Part shown: positions 45,794 through 53,491 of the stretch, one piece after another
Numbering within the stretch: the first letter of the stretch is position 1
Layout of the letters: each line of letters opens with the position of its first letter
NCBI RefSeq assembly: GCF_001590605.1
Contig: NZ_CP014504.1
Coordinates: 558,001 to 622,000, forward strand
Direction: 5' to 3'
Length of the DNA: 64,000 nucleotides
Source: Pedobacter cryoconitis
Lineage (GTDB): Bacteria; Bacteroidota; Bacteroidia; Sphingobacteriales; Sphingobacteriaceae
The notes under the pieces: model-generated
The model's input: the letters and a program-made list of their open reading frames with translations, nothing else
Told to the model about the DNA's origin: nothing
Databases searched by the model: none
Made by a program: the position numbers and the translations under genes

Positions 45794-46765
45794 ATGGCGG
45801 CATTAAATACACATCAGCAAACCTTAGCTGCAATAGCAGCGCTAACTGCAACTGGAAATTTATCAGAACTGAAATCTGCTTTGAACAACGGACTCGATGC
45901 AGGTCTTACTATCAATGAAGTAAAGGAATCACTTGTACAATTGTACGCCTATTGTGGTTTTCCCAGAAGCCTGAATGGTATGAGTACATTGATGACCGTG
46001 TTGGCAGAAAGAAAGTATAAAAATATAAAGGATCTGGAAGGTAAAGATGCTACACCTGTAAAGGATAGCAATAAGTATCAATCAGGAAAGCATAATTTAC
46101 AGCAATTGACAGGAGTTGAAGAGAAAGGGCCCAAAACCGGAGTTAATGCTTTTGTACCAGTAATTGACGTTTTTTTGAAGGAGCACTTATTTGCTGATAT
46201 CTTTAACCGTGATGTTTTGAATTACCGCCAGCGGGAATTTATTACTATTTCAGCATTGGCCGCAATGCCAGGAGTAGAGCCTCAGCTGAAAGCTCACCTA
46301 TTGATGGGTAAGAACACAGGTATAACTGATACACAGTTAACGGATCTTGCCAATGTGATCGAAATAAACGCTGGCAGAACACAGGCAAATATTTTAAGAA
46401 GGCTGATTGATAAGCCTGAATTACCTGTCGTACAGTTTGATATGATGGTGAGGATATCTGAAATAGAAATTCTTCCAGAATATCTTGAAGAATATAAGCG
46501 TATTCTTCAAGAGGAATCATCACAGTCTGTAAAAATTGAGCCTGGTGTAATTTCGATCCTCCCGATGTACCAGAAAGAAAATCCAATGCAGTTCAGGCTT
46601 TTGGAGATCTATGCCAGTGCGGCTGCTTATCAATCTCATTTGCAGTCAGCGCATTTCAAACATTACAAAACTACCACCTTAAAGATGGTGAAAACATTGA
46701 AGCTGGTAGATATGGCTACGCTGGATCCTGAAACGATTGAATTCATCTTTGAAAAACTAAAGTAA
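45794..46765 (+). CDS. Carboxymuconolactone decarboxylase-like protein fused to an antibiotic-biosynthesis-monooxygenase domain
   Basis: The 323-residue protein has two AhpD/CMD-type helical units (about 5-90 and 130-215; LVQLYAYCGFPRSLNGMSTL, FITISALAAMPGVEPQLKAHL) that lack the CxxC pair of AhpD. A C-terminal ABM domain follows (about 215-320; VQFDMMVRISEIEILPEYLE, LLEIYASAAAYQSHLQSAHF). Related Bacteroidota proteins usually have a signal peptide before the first CMD unit. Here the frame starts at ATG 45794 right after the truncated regulator, so the export signal may have been lost in the same deletion. A redox or detoxifying role toward quinone-like compounds is likely; the substrate is unknown. 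Confidence 0.78.
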   Translation: MAALNTHQQTLAAIAALTATGNLSELKSALNNGLDAGLTINEVKESLVQLYAYCGFPRSLNGMSTLMTVLAERKYKNIKDLEGKDATPVKDSNKYQSGKHNLQQLTGVEEKGPKTGVNAFVPVIDVFLKEHLFADIFNRDVLNYRQREFITISALAAMPGVEPQLKAHLLMGKNTGITDTQLTDLANVIEINAGRTQANILRRLIDKPELPVVQFDMMVRISEIEILPEYLEEYKRILQEESSQSVKIEPGVISILPMYQKENPMQFRLLEIYASAAAYQSHLQSAHFKHYKTTTLKMVKTLKLVDMATLDPETIEFIFEKLK

Positions 46766-46938
46766 AACGTTAATTTTTATTCAGCAGCAAGACTGGCTCA
46801 CTTTTGAAAATGTTCCCTAAGCCTCCTGATAGGCAGATATCGGGTAGCTCTTGTTTGGTGGTAAGTTTTATCACAACATCATAAAATTTCTTAGATTACC
46901 TGATTTATAATCGATAATATGGTCGCTGTTCCAACTTT
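46766..46938. other. Intergenic stretch without recognisable gene
   Basis: This stretch lies between the decarboxylase gene and the Fic fragment. I see no open frame of interest, no TAnnTTTG box and no clear hairpin. It is the left edge of the accessory zone. Confidence 0.4.
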
Positions 46939-47130
46939 TTAACGGGTCATAGCTTTGGCACTTGAAACTGCTGTTACAATTGCGCCTTTGGCTACTGCAT
47001 GATTAAAGTTAAAATTAGGTGTAAATAGTTGGACATCTTTTAAGTTGTTGAAAGATTTAAGCAAAGCATTCTCAGAAACAACCTTCTTGTATTGTTCGTA
47101 CAATGCTTTCGGGATTAATCGTAAATTCAT
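46939..47130 (-). pseudogene. Fic-protein N-terminal fragment
   Basis: The 63-residue frame reads LIPKALYEQYKKVVSENALL and KSFNNLKDVQL. It aligns with the N-terminus of the intact Fic protein at 48907-49704 (IIPKDLLEQYKTTVNEEALF, TAFNQLEDAPLS). After about 45 residues the similarity ends (FNHAVAKGAIV), before the regulatory motif and the catalytic HPF-type motif, so this is a relic. Both copies lie on the same strand, about 2 kb apart. Confidence 0.72.
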
Positions 47131-47181
47131 TTTTCCATATAGTTTTTCCTTTGAGAAAGGGGATTAGCTTCGCTGATTCCT

Positions 47182-47200
47182 GGGGGGGGTGACCTCCCCC
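47182..47200. other. G8-tract hairpin
   Basis: A run of eight G (47182-47189), then TGA, then ACC-T-CCCCC form an 8-bp stem with one G-T wobble and a 3-base loop. It has no T tail. Its role is unknown. Confidence 0.5.
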
Positions 47201-47264
47201 GAAAATCTCTACTTTATAAAAGTCCGGTTTTACGGGGAGAAGTCAATATAATTTACCTGACTAA

Positions 47265-47432
47265 TTTTATTATGACCTATCTTGGGGCGGATTACAAGAA
47301 ACTTCCGCATTTAAAAATTTCAGCCAAGCTGTACAACAAAGAATTAAAGATGTTATTAAAATAGAGCAAAGCGGAGAAGATACCAACGGCAATAAACGTA
47401 CTCCTAAAGGAGATACTAAGGGAGGATGTTAA
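47265..47432 (+). pseudogene. C-terminal fragment of a probable polymorphic-toxin protein
   Basis: A frame of 55 codons, closed upstream by TAA and without a start codon, reads YYDLSWGGLQETSAFKNFSQ, then IKDVIKIEQSGEDTNG and the end PKGDTKGGC. The 'DL.WGGL..T.AF..L' pattern and the short G/K/C-rich end resemble the extreme C-termini of large RHS/polymorphic-toxin-like proteins of Bacteroidota, as I recall them. It ends 10 bases before a lipoprotein gene, as a toxin tip would precede its immunity gene. The toxin assignment is inference; the open frame is seen directly. Confidence 0.4.
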
Positions 47433-47442
47433 ATTTTAAAAT

Positions 47443-47880
47443 ATGAAAATCTTAATCAATGTAGCTGCGATTTTTACCTTAATAATTCTAAATTCTAGTT
47501 GCTCTACTAACCAAGGATTAATAAAATCGAAAGAAGGAGCTTACGAGATCATTATAAATAAAAGTTCTTCAGATAACGACCCGGTAATTTCAGGGCATGT
47601 CTATGAATTTGGAACAAAGGATCCTGTTCTCGCGGCGTTTGTATGGAATGACAAGCATTACGATGTTAAAACCCAAGTTGATTTAAAAGGCAGATTTAGG
47701 TATACAACTAAGCCAGGTAAATATAAAACACATGCAAGTTTTGTAGGATTCAGGCCATCATTGACAAAGTCATTTGTAGCTTCAAAAGGAGATACAGTTT
47801 ATATAGACTTCTATTTGAAGCTTGATACATCTGGTTTTCCCGATCCTGTAATTAAAGCGAGAAAAAGTCAAAAAAAATAA
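47443..47880 (+). CDS. Lipoprotein with regulatory beta-sandwich domain, possible immunity protein
   Basis: The 145-residue protein has a lipoprotein signal (TLIILNSSC, Cys20). The mature part has a carboxypeptidase-regulatory-like pattern: ISGHVYEFGTKDPVLAAFV, then DLKGRFRYTTKPGKYKTHAS and FVGFRPS, as in CarboxypepD_reg folds ('G.V.d....P...a.V', 'T...G.f.......G.Y'). It follows the toxin-like fragment by 10 bases and is followed by a terminator. A broken paralogue lies downstream. An immunity role is possible from this position but not shown. Confidence 0.6.
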   Translation: MKILINVAAIFTLIILNSSCSTNQGLIKSKEGAYEIIINKSSSDNDPVISGHVYEFGTKDPVLAAFVWNDKHYDVKTQVDLKGRFRYTTKPGKYKTHASFVGFRPSLTKSFVASKGDTVYIDFYLKLDTSGFPDPVIKARKSQKK

Positions 47881-47902
47881 ATCTTCTTAAAAAAACTACA
47901 TC

Positions 47903-47934
47903 AAAGGGGTCTAAGGTAAACTTAGATCCTTTCT
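47903..47934 (+). terminator. Terminator after the lipoprotein gene
   Basis: The stem AAAGG-G-GTCTAAG (47903-47915) pairs with CTTAGAT-CCTTT (47921-47932) around GTAAA, followed by T-rich TTCTTC. Confidence 0.7.
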
Positions 47935-48003
47935 TCTTTGTAGATCCGAGATAAAAATCTTTCTATTTCTGATAATCAGAGGTTGATGCTAAATACAAAA
48001 ACT

Positions 48004-48339
48004 ATGATTAATACAAAATTAATTCGATCAATAATTTTAACTGCTCTAGTGTATTCTGCTTTTACAGGATGCGTAACAAAGCAATGATTAATAGAAAAGA
48101 CACTAGGTAATTATGATATACATATATCAAAATCCAATTCAACTAAAGGCCCTTTTGTTTATGGTGATATAAAGGAATATAAGACAAATGACCTATTGAA
48201 TGGTGGTATAATCAAAATTGATAATAAGATCATTAACAAAGTAAATAACGCGGGTAAATTTAAGTTCAACATCAAATCGGGAAGACATACTTTTACTAGT
48301 ATGCTTATGGGATACTATGGAATTGCAACAATAAAGTAG
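48004..48339 (+). pseudogene. Broken paralogue of the upstream lipoprotein
   Basis: The frame from ATG 48004 begins with a lipoprotein signal (ILTALVYSAFTGC) and continues VTKQ, stop (TGA at 48085-48087), LIEKTLGNYDIHISKSNS, GPFVYGDIKEYKTNDLLNGG, KFKFNIKSGRHTFTS. It aligns with the intact gene at 47443 (STNQGLIKSKEGAYEIIINK). The TGA stands where the intact gene has GGA (Gly), a single-base change. The 3' end is replaced from about 48318 by an IS3-type element end, which supplies the final TAG. Confidence 0.8.
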
Positions 48340-48800
48340 ACATTCGGTTAAGCTGCAATATTTTGTTTGTTTAAATTTCTTCCGAATTCCCCTGGGGACA
48401 AGTATCCCAGTGCAGAATGTAGCCTTTTGCGATTGTACCATGTTTCAATATACTCGAATACGATACGCGCTGCTTGGTCTTTGTCAGTGAACTTATACTG
48501 GTAGACATATTCAGTTTTAAGGAGCTTAAAGAAGCTCTCAGCTACTGCGTTGTCCCAGCAATTACCTTTTCGGCTCATGCTCCTGATGATTAAAAGATTT
48601 TTTTCCAAGAAGCATCGGAATTCATTGCATGCATATTGAACTCCACGATCAGAATGAAAGATGAGTTGCTGAGTAACTGGTCGTCTTGATTGTGCCATTT
48701 TGAAGGCAGGGATTGCGGTGTCATTTGCTTTGATCGTTGTACTTAGCGCCCAGCCGATGATTTTTCTATCCCCCAGATCAATCTCCGTTGTCAAGTATAA
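48318..48800 (-). mobile_element. Truncated IS3-family insertion sequence (orfB 3' part)
   Basis: The frame 48348-48794 encodes 148 residues of an IS3-type DDE transposase: TEIDLGDRKIIGWALS, IFHSDRGVQYA (second catalytic Asp), NAVAESFFKLLKTEYV (catalytic Glu), TWYNRKRLHSALGYLSPGEF. The first catalytic Asp, the whole orfA and the 5' half of orfB are missing, so it cannot move by itself. The right end is probably preserved: TGGAATTGCAACAATAAAG (from 48318) looks like an IS3-type inverted repeat. The other end is lost; 48801-48906 shows nothing recognisable. Confidence 0.82.
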
Positions 48801-48906
48801 TAAGATTCAATAATTTCTAAGGTTCCGGAGACCCTCGTTTTGCTCGTAATAGAGCGTGTTTTATAAGCCAAGTAATGGGTTGAGTATTTATAATAGTTTC
48901 TGGCTC

Positions 48907-49704
48907 TTAATCTTTTTCCGTAACAGACTTTGGTAGCATCAATAAAAAGGATAAAGCTTTTGAATAATCCAGATCAGGATATTCCAGACCTAATGCTCTT
49001 ATATTATTGTAATAAGTCGCATGTTGCATATAGTAATATTTCTCGGACTGGATAAACCAAGCTTTATTTCCTAATTTCTGAGCAAGAAACCATTTCTCAA
49101 ACAAACGTCCACTGCGCCCGTTGCCATCGTTCCAAGGATGTATTTTTACAAATACTAGATGGATCATGCTGGCAAAAAAGAAAGTCTCTGATATTGTTAG
49201 TTCAGTATTCAATAATATCTCCAGATCAGTGTACAATTTATCCATTTCAGACGGCACTTCAAAAGGAGAGGCGGCTACGTATTCAATACGTCCATCTTTT
49301 GTCGTTACAAACATATTCTGATTCCTGAACTTTCCCAGCCAGTTTGTAGATACGATGTGTCTGGCTAAAAGGGAATGCATTTCTGCAAACGTTTCTTTGT
49401 CTGGTCTGTTTTCTGAAGCAAATTGATAAGCAATATACAGATCGTCTATTTTACGGGTATAATCAGGTTGAAATTCAATATGGAAACGTTTATGTTTAAT
49501 ATAGGAATCCAATTCTATAGCTTCTCCTTCAATTTTGCTGGAATAAACAGAAGCTACTGAATTATAAAAACTAAATTCCTCTGTAGAAAGAGGAGCATCT
49601 TCCAATTGATTAAATGCTGTAAATAAGGCTTCCTCGTTAACAGTTGTCTTGTACTGTTCAAGCAAGTCTTTTGGGATGATTTGTAAACCCTCAATTACCA
49701 GCAT
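48907..49704 (-). CDS. Fic-family protein, probable AMP-transferase
   Basis: The 265-residue protein has the Fic catalytic motif HPWNDGNGRSGR (canonical HPFxxGNGRxxR), preceded by a flap-like FVTTKDGRIEYV. An N-terminal SSKIEG matches the inhibitory helix motif (S/T)xxxE(G/N) that blocks the ATP site in class II Fic proteins, so it is probably autoinhibited. Fic enzymes transfer AMP or related groups to Ser/Thr/Tyr of target proteins. No separate antitoxin is seen nearby. It lies at the 3' side of tRNA-Ser, beside an accessory zone that holds a second Fic fragment. Confidence 0.88.
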   Translation of the reverse strand: MLVIEGLQIIPKDLLEQYKTTVNEEALFTAFNQLEDAPLSTEEFSFYNSVASVYSSKIEGEAIELDSYIKHKRFHIEFQPDYTRKIDDLYIAYQFASENRPDKETFAEMHSLLARHIVSTNWLGKFRNQNMFVTTKDGRIEYVAASPFEVPSEMDKLYTDLEILLNTELTISETFFFASMIHLVFVKIHPWNDGNGRSGRLFEKWFLAQKLGNKAWFIQSEKYYYMQHATYYNNIRALGLEYPDLDYSKALSFLLMLPKSVTEKD

Positions 49705-49729
49705 GTTCCTGAATTTAGTTATAAAACAA

Positions 49730-49761
49730 AAAAAGCTTTAAATCTAGATTTAAAGCTTTTT
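49730..49761 (-). terminator. Terminator of tRNA-Ser, perfect palindrome
   Basis: A perfect 32-base palindrome AAAAAGCTTTAAATCT/AGATTTAAAGCTTTTT, 12 bases after the tRNA 3' end on the minus strand, with a T run continuing on that strand. It also separates the tRNA from the Fic gene. Confidence 0.82.
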
Positions 49762-49772
49762 AGGTATTTCAG

Positions 49773-49859
49773 CGGAGGAAGAGGGATTCGAACCCTCGGT
49801 ACCGTTGCCAGTACGACAGTTTAGCAAACTGTTCCTTTCGGCCACTCAGGCATCCCTCC
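49773..49859 (-). tRNA. tRNA-Ser (anticodon GCU)
   Basis: The minus strand folds into a class II tRNA of 87 nt. The acceptor GGAGGGA pairs with TTCCTCC (one G-T) and the discriminator base is G. The anticodon stem CAGTT/AACTG has loop TTGCTAA with anticodon GCT. A long variable arm and a T-arm with GGTTCGAATCC are present. CCA is not encoded. It reads AGC and AGU serine codons. Confidence 0.95.
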
Positions 49860-49926
49860 GTTTAAATTTGTTACCCGTTTTCCGGGGTTGCAAATATAGT
49901 AATACAATCATTAATTCAAAAATATT

Positions 49927-52005
49927 TTACACATTTTGTAGGTAATCTATACGCACATGATAGATGCTCATAAGCATCGTCTTGAATATCAGCTTTATAG
50001 TTTCTATATCTTTTAACGTTAAATCGCAATTATCTAATTGATTTTGTTCCAATTTGTAATTAATGATGCGTTCAACCAGATCATTTATGTTTTGGGCGTT
50101 AGGATTTTTGATACTTCTTGAGGCTGCTTCGACCGAATCGGCCAGCATTAACACCCCTGTTTCCTTAGAAAAAGGGATAGGACCAGGGTAACGGAAGATA
50201 TTTTCGTCCACAAATTTCTCTGGAGAATTCTTCAGGAAGGACTGGTAGAAATAATCTACACGTGTATTTCCATGGTGCGTTCTGATAAAGTCAATCACAC
50301 TTTCCGGCAATTGATGTCTTCTGGTAATTTCAATTCCTTTATGGACGTGCTTAATGATAATCTGTGCGCTCTGTTCGTAAGGTAATTTATCATGCGGGCT
50401 CAGGGTCGTATTCTGATTCTCTATAAAATATTGAGGATTCTCAATTTTACCAATATCATGGTACAAAGCACCAGCTCTGACCAGCAGGGAATTTCCACCG
50501 ATTTTGAAGATTGCTGCTTCAGCTAAATTCGCTACCTGTAACGAGTGCTGGAATGTACCCGGGGCTTTAAATGCAAGCTCTCTTAATAGCTTGTTATTTG
50601 TGTTTGTCAGCTCGATTAATGCAACATCAGAAGTAATACCGAATACACGCTCAAAAGCATAGATCAGTGGATAAGCTAATAAAGATAAAAGTACACTGAT
50701 AATGAAAGGAACAAAGTTCATCCACTCAATTTCCTGGAACGAACCATCCCTTAATAAGGCGATTCCGACAAAACAGATAAAATAAGCCGTTAAGATGAAT
50801 AAAGCAGATAATAACAATTGCTCTCTTTTGATCAGGTTTCTGATACTATAAATTGCAACCATACCCGCAGTCACCTGGTAAAAGACAAATTCAAAACTAT
50901 TAGGGACAAAGAAGCCCGCTATCAGGATAACAAGCAAATGCAGGTACAAGGCAAGGCGTGTATCAAATAATATCCTGATGATGATCGGAACGATACAGAA
51001 CGGGATATAATAAAGGCTAGGCAGGTTAAGCTTGATAGACCAGGTCAGTGCAAGCAGCAGCATGGTAATGATCAATAATAACAATGATAACTGCCTGTTA
51101 TCACTAAAAATATCTTTTCGGAACATCGAAAGGAAGACCATCAATAAACTCAGGATAAAACCTACCAATAAGATCTGGCCCAGGTAAACTAACTTGCTAT
51201 CCCCAATAGTCTTGGTTTGTGCTTCATACGTTTCTTTGAAAGATTGAAGCTTCTGAAATACCTCATCATCGATCACATTATTTTTAGCGATGATCAATTC
51301 TCCTTTTTGAACCATTCCACGAGTCGTAGAAAGGCTGTTTATGGTGTTATTTTGTACAATTGCAGTCAACTTCTCATCAAAAACAATGTTTGGTTGTAAA
51401 TGATCCTCAACCAGGTTCATCACGACCTCTTTTTCTTTGACTTTAGTCGAAGTAAAAGTTGTATTGAAATAATCAAGCGCTGTTTGTACCGTAAATGCAT
51501 CCTGTGTGCTGATTGTCTTTGAAATATTATTATTTAACAGCGAGATATCGTAATACTTGCGGCCTTTCTGATGCTTCGGATTGACTGCTATAATTCCCTT
51601 TTCATAAATGCTTTTTAATAATTTAAGCGAGGCTATTTTATTCGGTATTTTTTCTTCTTCAGGAAAAGCATTTCCACGCCATTTTACATCAAACTCATTG
51701 CTATAAGCTTCTTCAACTGCCGTATATAGCTCAGGACTGTACCGGTAAATTGGAAGGACGTTCTCCAATGCGTCCTGTTTATCTGTGGTAACCTGCGGAT
51801 TAGTCTTCAAAATGGCGAAACTAAATGGAGAGACAAGGTCTTTGTTCAACCAAACTTTACCCTTTTGAAATTCATACCTGAAACGCGGTTGTTTAGGTAA
51901 AAAGAACGTAATGATAAGTACAGTCAGCACCATCATAATATATTTAATATTAGAAGAATACTTTCTGTAAAGGATTTTATGGGAATTCTTTTTGATTTTA
52001 GCCAA
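49927..52005 (-). CDS. 7TM-HD family phosphohydrolase (PgpH-like c-di-AMP phosphodiesterase)
   Basis: The 692-residue protein has one N-terminal transmembrane helix (about 20-40), an extracytoplasmic 7TMR-HDED-like region (about 45-270), seven transmembrane helices (about 275-480) and a C-terminal HD domain with ALYHDIGKIENPQYF (HD metal pair), HVHKGIEITRRHQLP and IRTHHGNTRVDYFYQ. This is the architecture of PgpH, which hydrolyses c-di-AMP to pApA and affects cell-wall and osmotic control. It is monocistronic; a CAAAAATA box at 52029 (minus-strand TAnnTTTG) lies just upstream. Confidence 0.9.
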   Translation of the reverse strand: MAKIKKNSHKILYRKYSSNIKYIMMVLTVLIITFFLPKQPRFRYEFQKGKVWLNKDLVSPFSFAILKTNPQVTTDKQDALENVLPIYRYSPELYTAVEEAYSNEFDVKWRGNAFPEEEKIPNKIASLKLLKSIYEKGIIAVNPKHQKGRKYYDISLLNNNISKTISTQDAFTVQTALDYFNTTFTSTKVKEKEVVMNLVEDHLQPNIVFDEKLTAIVQNNTINSLSTTRGMVQKGELIIAKNNVIDDEVFQKLQSFKETYEAQTKTIGDSKLVYLGQILLVGFILSLLMVFLSMFRKDIFSDNRQLSLLLLIITMLLLALTWSIKLNLPSLYYIPFCIVPIIIRILFDTRLALYLHLLVILIAGFFVPNSFEFVFYQVTAGMVAIYSIRNLIKREQLLLSALFILTAYFICFVGIALLRDGSFQEIEWMNFVPFIISVLLSLLAYPLIYAFERVFGITSDVALIELTNTNNKLLRELAFKAPGTFQHSLQVANLAEAAIFKIGGNSLLVRAGALYHDIGKIENPQYFIENQNTTLSPHDKLPYEQSAQIIIKHVHKGIEITRRHQLPESVIDFIRTHHGNTRVDYFYQSFLKNSPEKFVDENIFRYPGPIPFSKETGVLMLADSVEAASRSIKNPNAQNINDLVERIINYKLEQNQLDNCDLTLKDIETIKLIFKTMLMSIYHVRIDYLQNV

Positions 52006-52028
52006 AATGGTGAAGGTTTTTTATTGTA

Positions 52029-52036
52029 CAAAAATA
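52029..52036 (-). promoter_or_regulatory. Candidate -7 box of the 7TM-HD gene
   Basis: The minus strand reads TATTTTTG, a perfect TAnnTTTG match, 23 bases before the ATG at 52005. Confidence 0.55.
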
Positions 52037-52110
52037 AGATTTTTTAATGAATATGACCGTGTTACCAATAAATACGGGATCAAGCTTGATTACATCTGTC
52101 TTATTATAAC

Positions 52111-52118
52111 TATTTTTG
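52111..52118 (+). promoter_or_regulatory. Candidate -7 box of the response-regulator gene
   Basis: TATTTTTG at 52111-52118, with a TTG at 52086-52088 upstream. Together with the minus-strand box at 52029 this forms a divergent promoter pair. A start near 52125 would exclude translation from 52116 and supports ATG 52134. Confidence 0.55.
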
Positions 52119-52133
52119 ATGAAATTTTTAACC

Positions 52134-53465
52134 ATGCAGCAAAGTGTCCTGATTATTGATGATGAAAAAAAGATATGTAGTCTTTTAGCAAGAATTATAG
52201 AATTAGAAGGATTTACAGTGTATCAGGCCAATACAGGGAAAGAAGGACTTAAGGTGCTGGCTAATCAGGAAGTCCATGTAGTGATCAGTGATGTGAAACT
52301 ACCGGATGTAAATGGCGTAGAGCTGGTTAAACAAATTAAAGAGATAAAACCTTATGCAGAAGTTATCAATCTGACTGCTTTCGGAACCATTCAGGATGGT
52401 GTAAAAGCGATGCGTAACGGTGCATTTGATTACATCACTAAAGGAGATGATAATGATAAGATCATTCCATTAGTCTATAAAGCGATGGATAAGGCCAAAC
52501 TCCAATACAGAGTCTTTGAGCTGGAATCTAAAATACAAAAGCAATACGATTTCAATTCTATACTTGGACAGTCCAAAACTATTTTAGCAGCGGTAGACCT
52601 GGCCCGCAGAGTTGCGCCAACAGACACGACCGTATTACTGCTGGGAGAAACGGGGACAGGTAAGGAAGTTTTTGCACAAGCCATACATTTTGAAAGCGAG
52701 CGCAAAGTAAAGCCATTTGTTGCTCTAAACTGCAGCGGCTTTAATCCGGACCTGCTCGAAAGTGAACTGTTTGGGTATAAACAAGGAGCTTTTACAGGAG
52801 CTCAGAAAGATAAAAAAGGATTACTGCAAGAAGCAAATGAAGGAACACTCTTTTTGGATGAAATAGGAGAAATGAACCTTGATTTACAAGCTAAACTTTT
52901 AAGGGTACTGGAAAATCAAACCTTTATCAAAGTAGGGGATACCCAAACCACTAAAGTAAATGTCCGGATTATAGCTGCAACGAACAGGGATTTGAAAACC
53001 GAAGCAGAAGAAGGCCGTTTCAGGCTGGATCTGTTTTACAGGTTATCTGTCTTTTCCATAGAGCTTCCTTCTTTAAATGAAAGAAAGGGCGATGTACTGC
53101 TGATTGCGAAATATTATCTGAAGCAATTTGCTGCTAAAGTAAATAAACCAGACTTTACGATGGATGAACAGTTTAGCGAAAACCTGCTTAACCATGTTTG
53201 GAAAGGGAATATCAGAGAATTGAAAAATGTCATAGAAAGAGTAGTCATTCTATCTGACGGTCAAATCCTGAATGCAAGTTTGCTCCCTTATGAATTTCAC
53301 CATGGCGCAGCTGAAGGCGACGGGATGAAAATGGAGACTGTAGAAAAAATGCATATCATTAAAGTATTAAAGTATACAGGTAATAATAAAACTGAAACCT
53401 CCCGTTTACTGGGAATAGGATTAACTACGCTTTATCGTAAACTGGAAGAATATCATATCTCTTAA
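52134..53465 (+). CDS. NtrC-type sigma-54-dependent response regulator
   Basis: ATG 52134 gives a 443-residue protein. The receiver domain (1-120) has VLIIDDEKK and VVISDVKLPDVNG with the phospho-acceptor Asp. The AAA+ domain has GETGTGKE, the sigma-54-binding loop GAFTGA and FLDEIGEM (Walker B). A short C-terminal Fis-like helix-turn-helix has TETSRLLGIGLTTLYRKLEEY. It would activate sigma-54 promoters when phosphorylated. No sensor kinase lies nearby in this window. The DinB gene follows 26 bases later and may be co-transcribed. Confidence 0.92.
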   Translation: MQQSVLIIDDEKKICSLLARIIELEGFTVYQANTGKEGLKVLANQEVHVVISDVKLPDVNGVELVKQIKEIKPYAEVINLTAFGTIQDGVKAMRNGAFDYITKGDDNDKIIPLVYKAMDKAKLQYRVFELESKIQKQYDFNSILGQSKTILAAVDLARRVAPTDTTVLLLGETGTGKEVFAQAIHFESERKVKPFVALNCSGFNPDLLESELFGYKQGAFTGAQKDKKGLLQEANEGTLFLDEIGEMNLDLQAKLLRVLENQTFIKVGDTQTTKVNVRIIAATNRDLKTEAEEGRFRLDLFYRLSVFSIELPSLNERKGDVLLIAKYYLKQFAAKVNKPDFTMDEQFSENLLNHVWKGNIRELKNVIERVVILSDGQILNASLLPYEFHHGAAEGDGMKMETVEKMHIIKVLKYTGNNKTETSRLLGIGLTTLYRKLEEYHIS

Positions 53466-53491
53466 TCAATTATATAAACTTTAGCCATTCA

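Noticed and set aside
46245..46586. 113-codon minus-strand frame inside the CMD-ABM gene
   Set aside because: It is antisense to a recognised domain and has no similarity to known proteins.
49773..49859. Attachment-site duplicate of the tRNA-Ser 3' end in the accessory zone
   Set aside because: I searched 44000-49700 by eye for the T-arm and acceptor sequence and found no copy, so no att site is reported.
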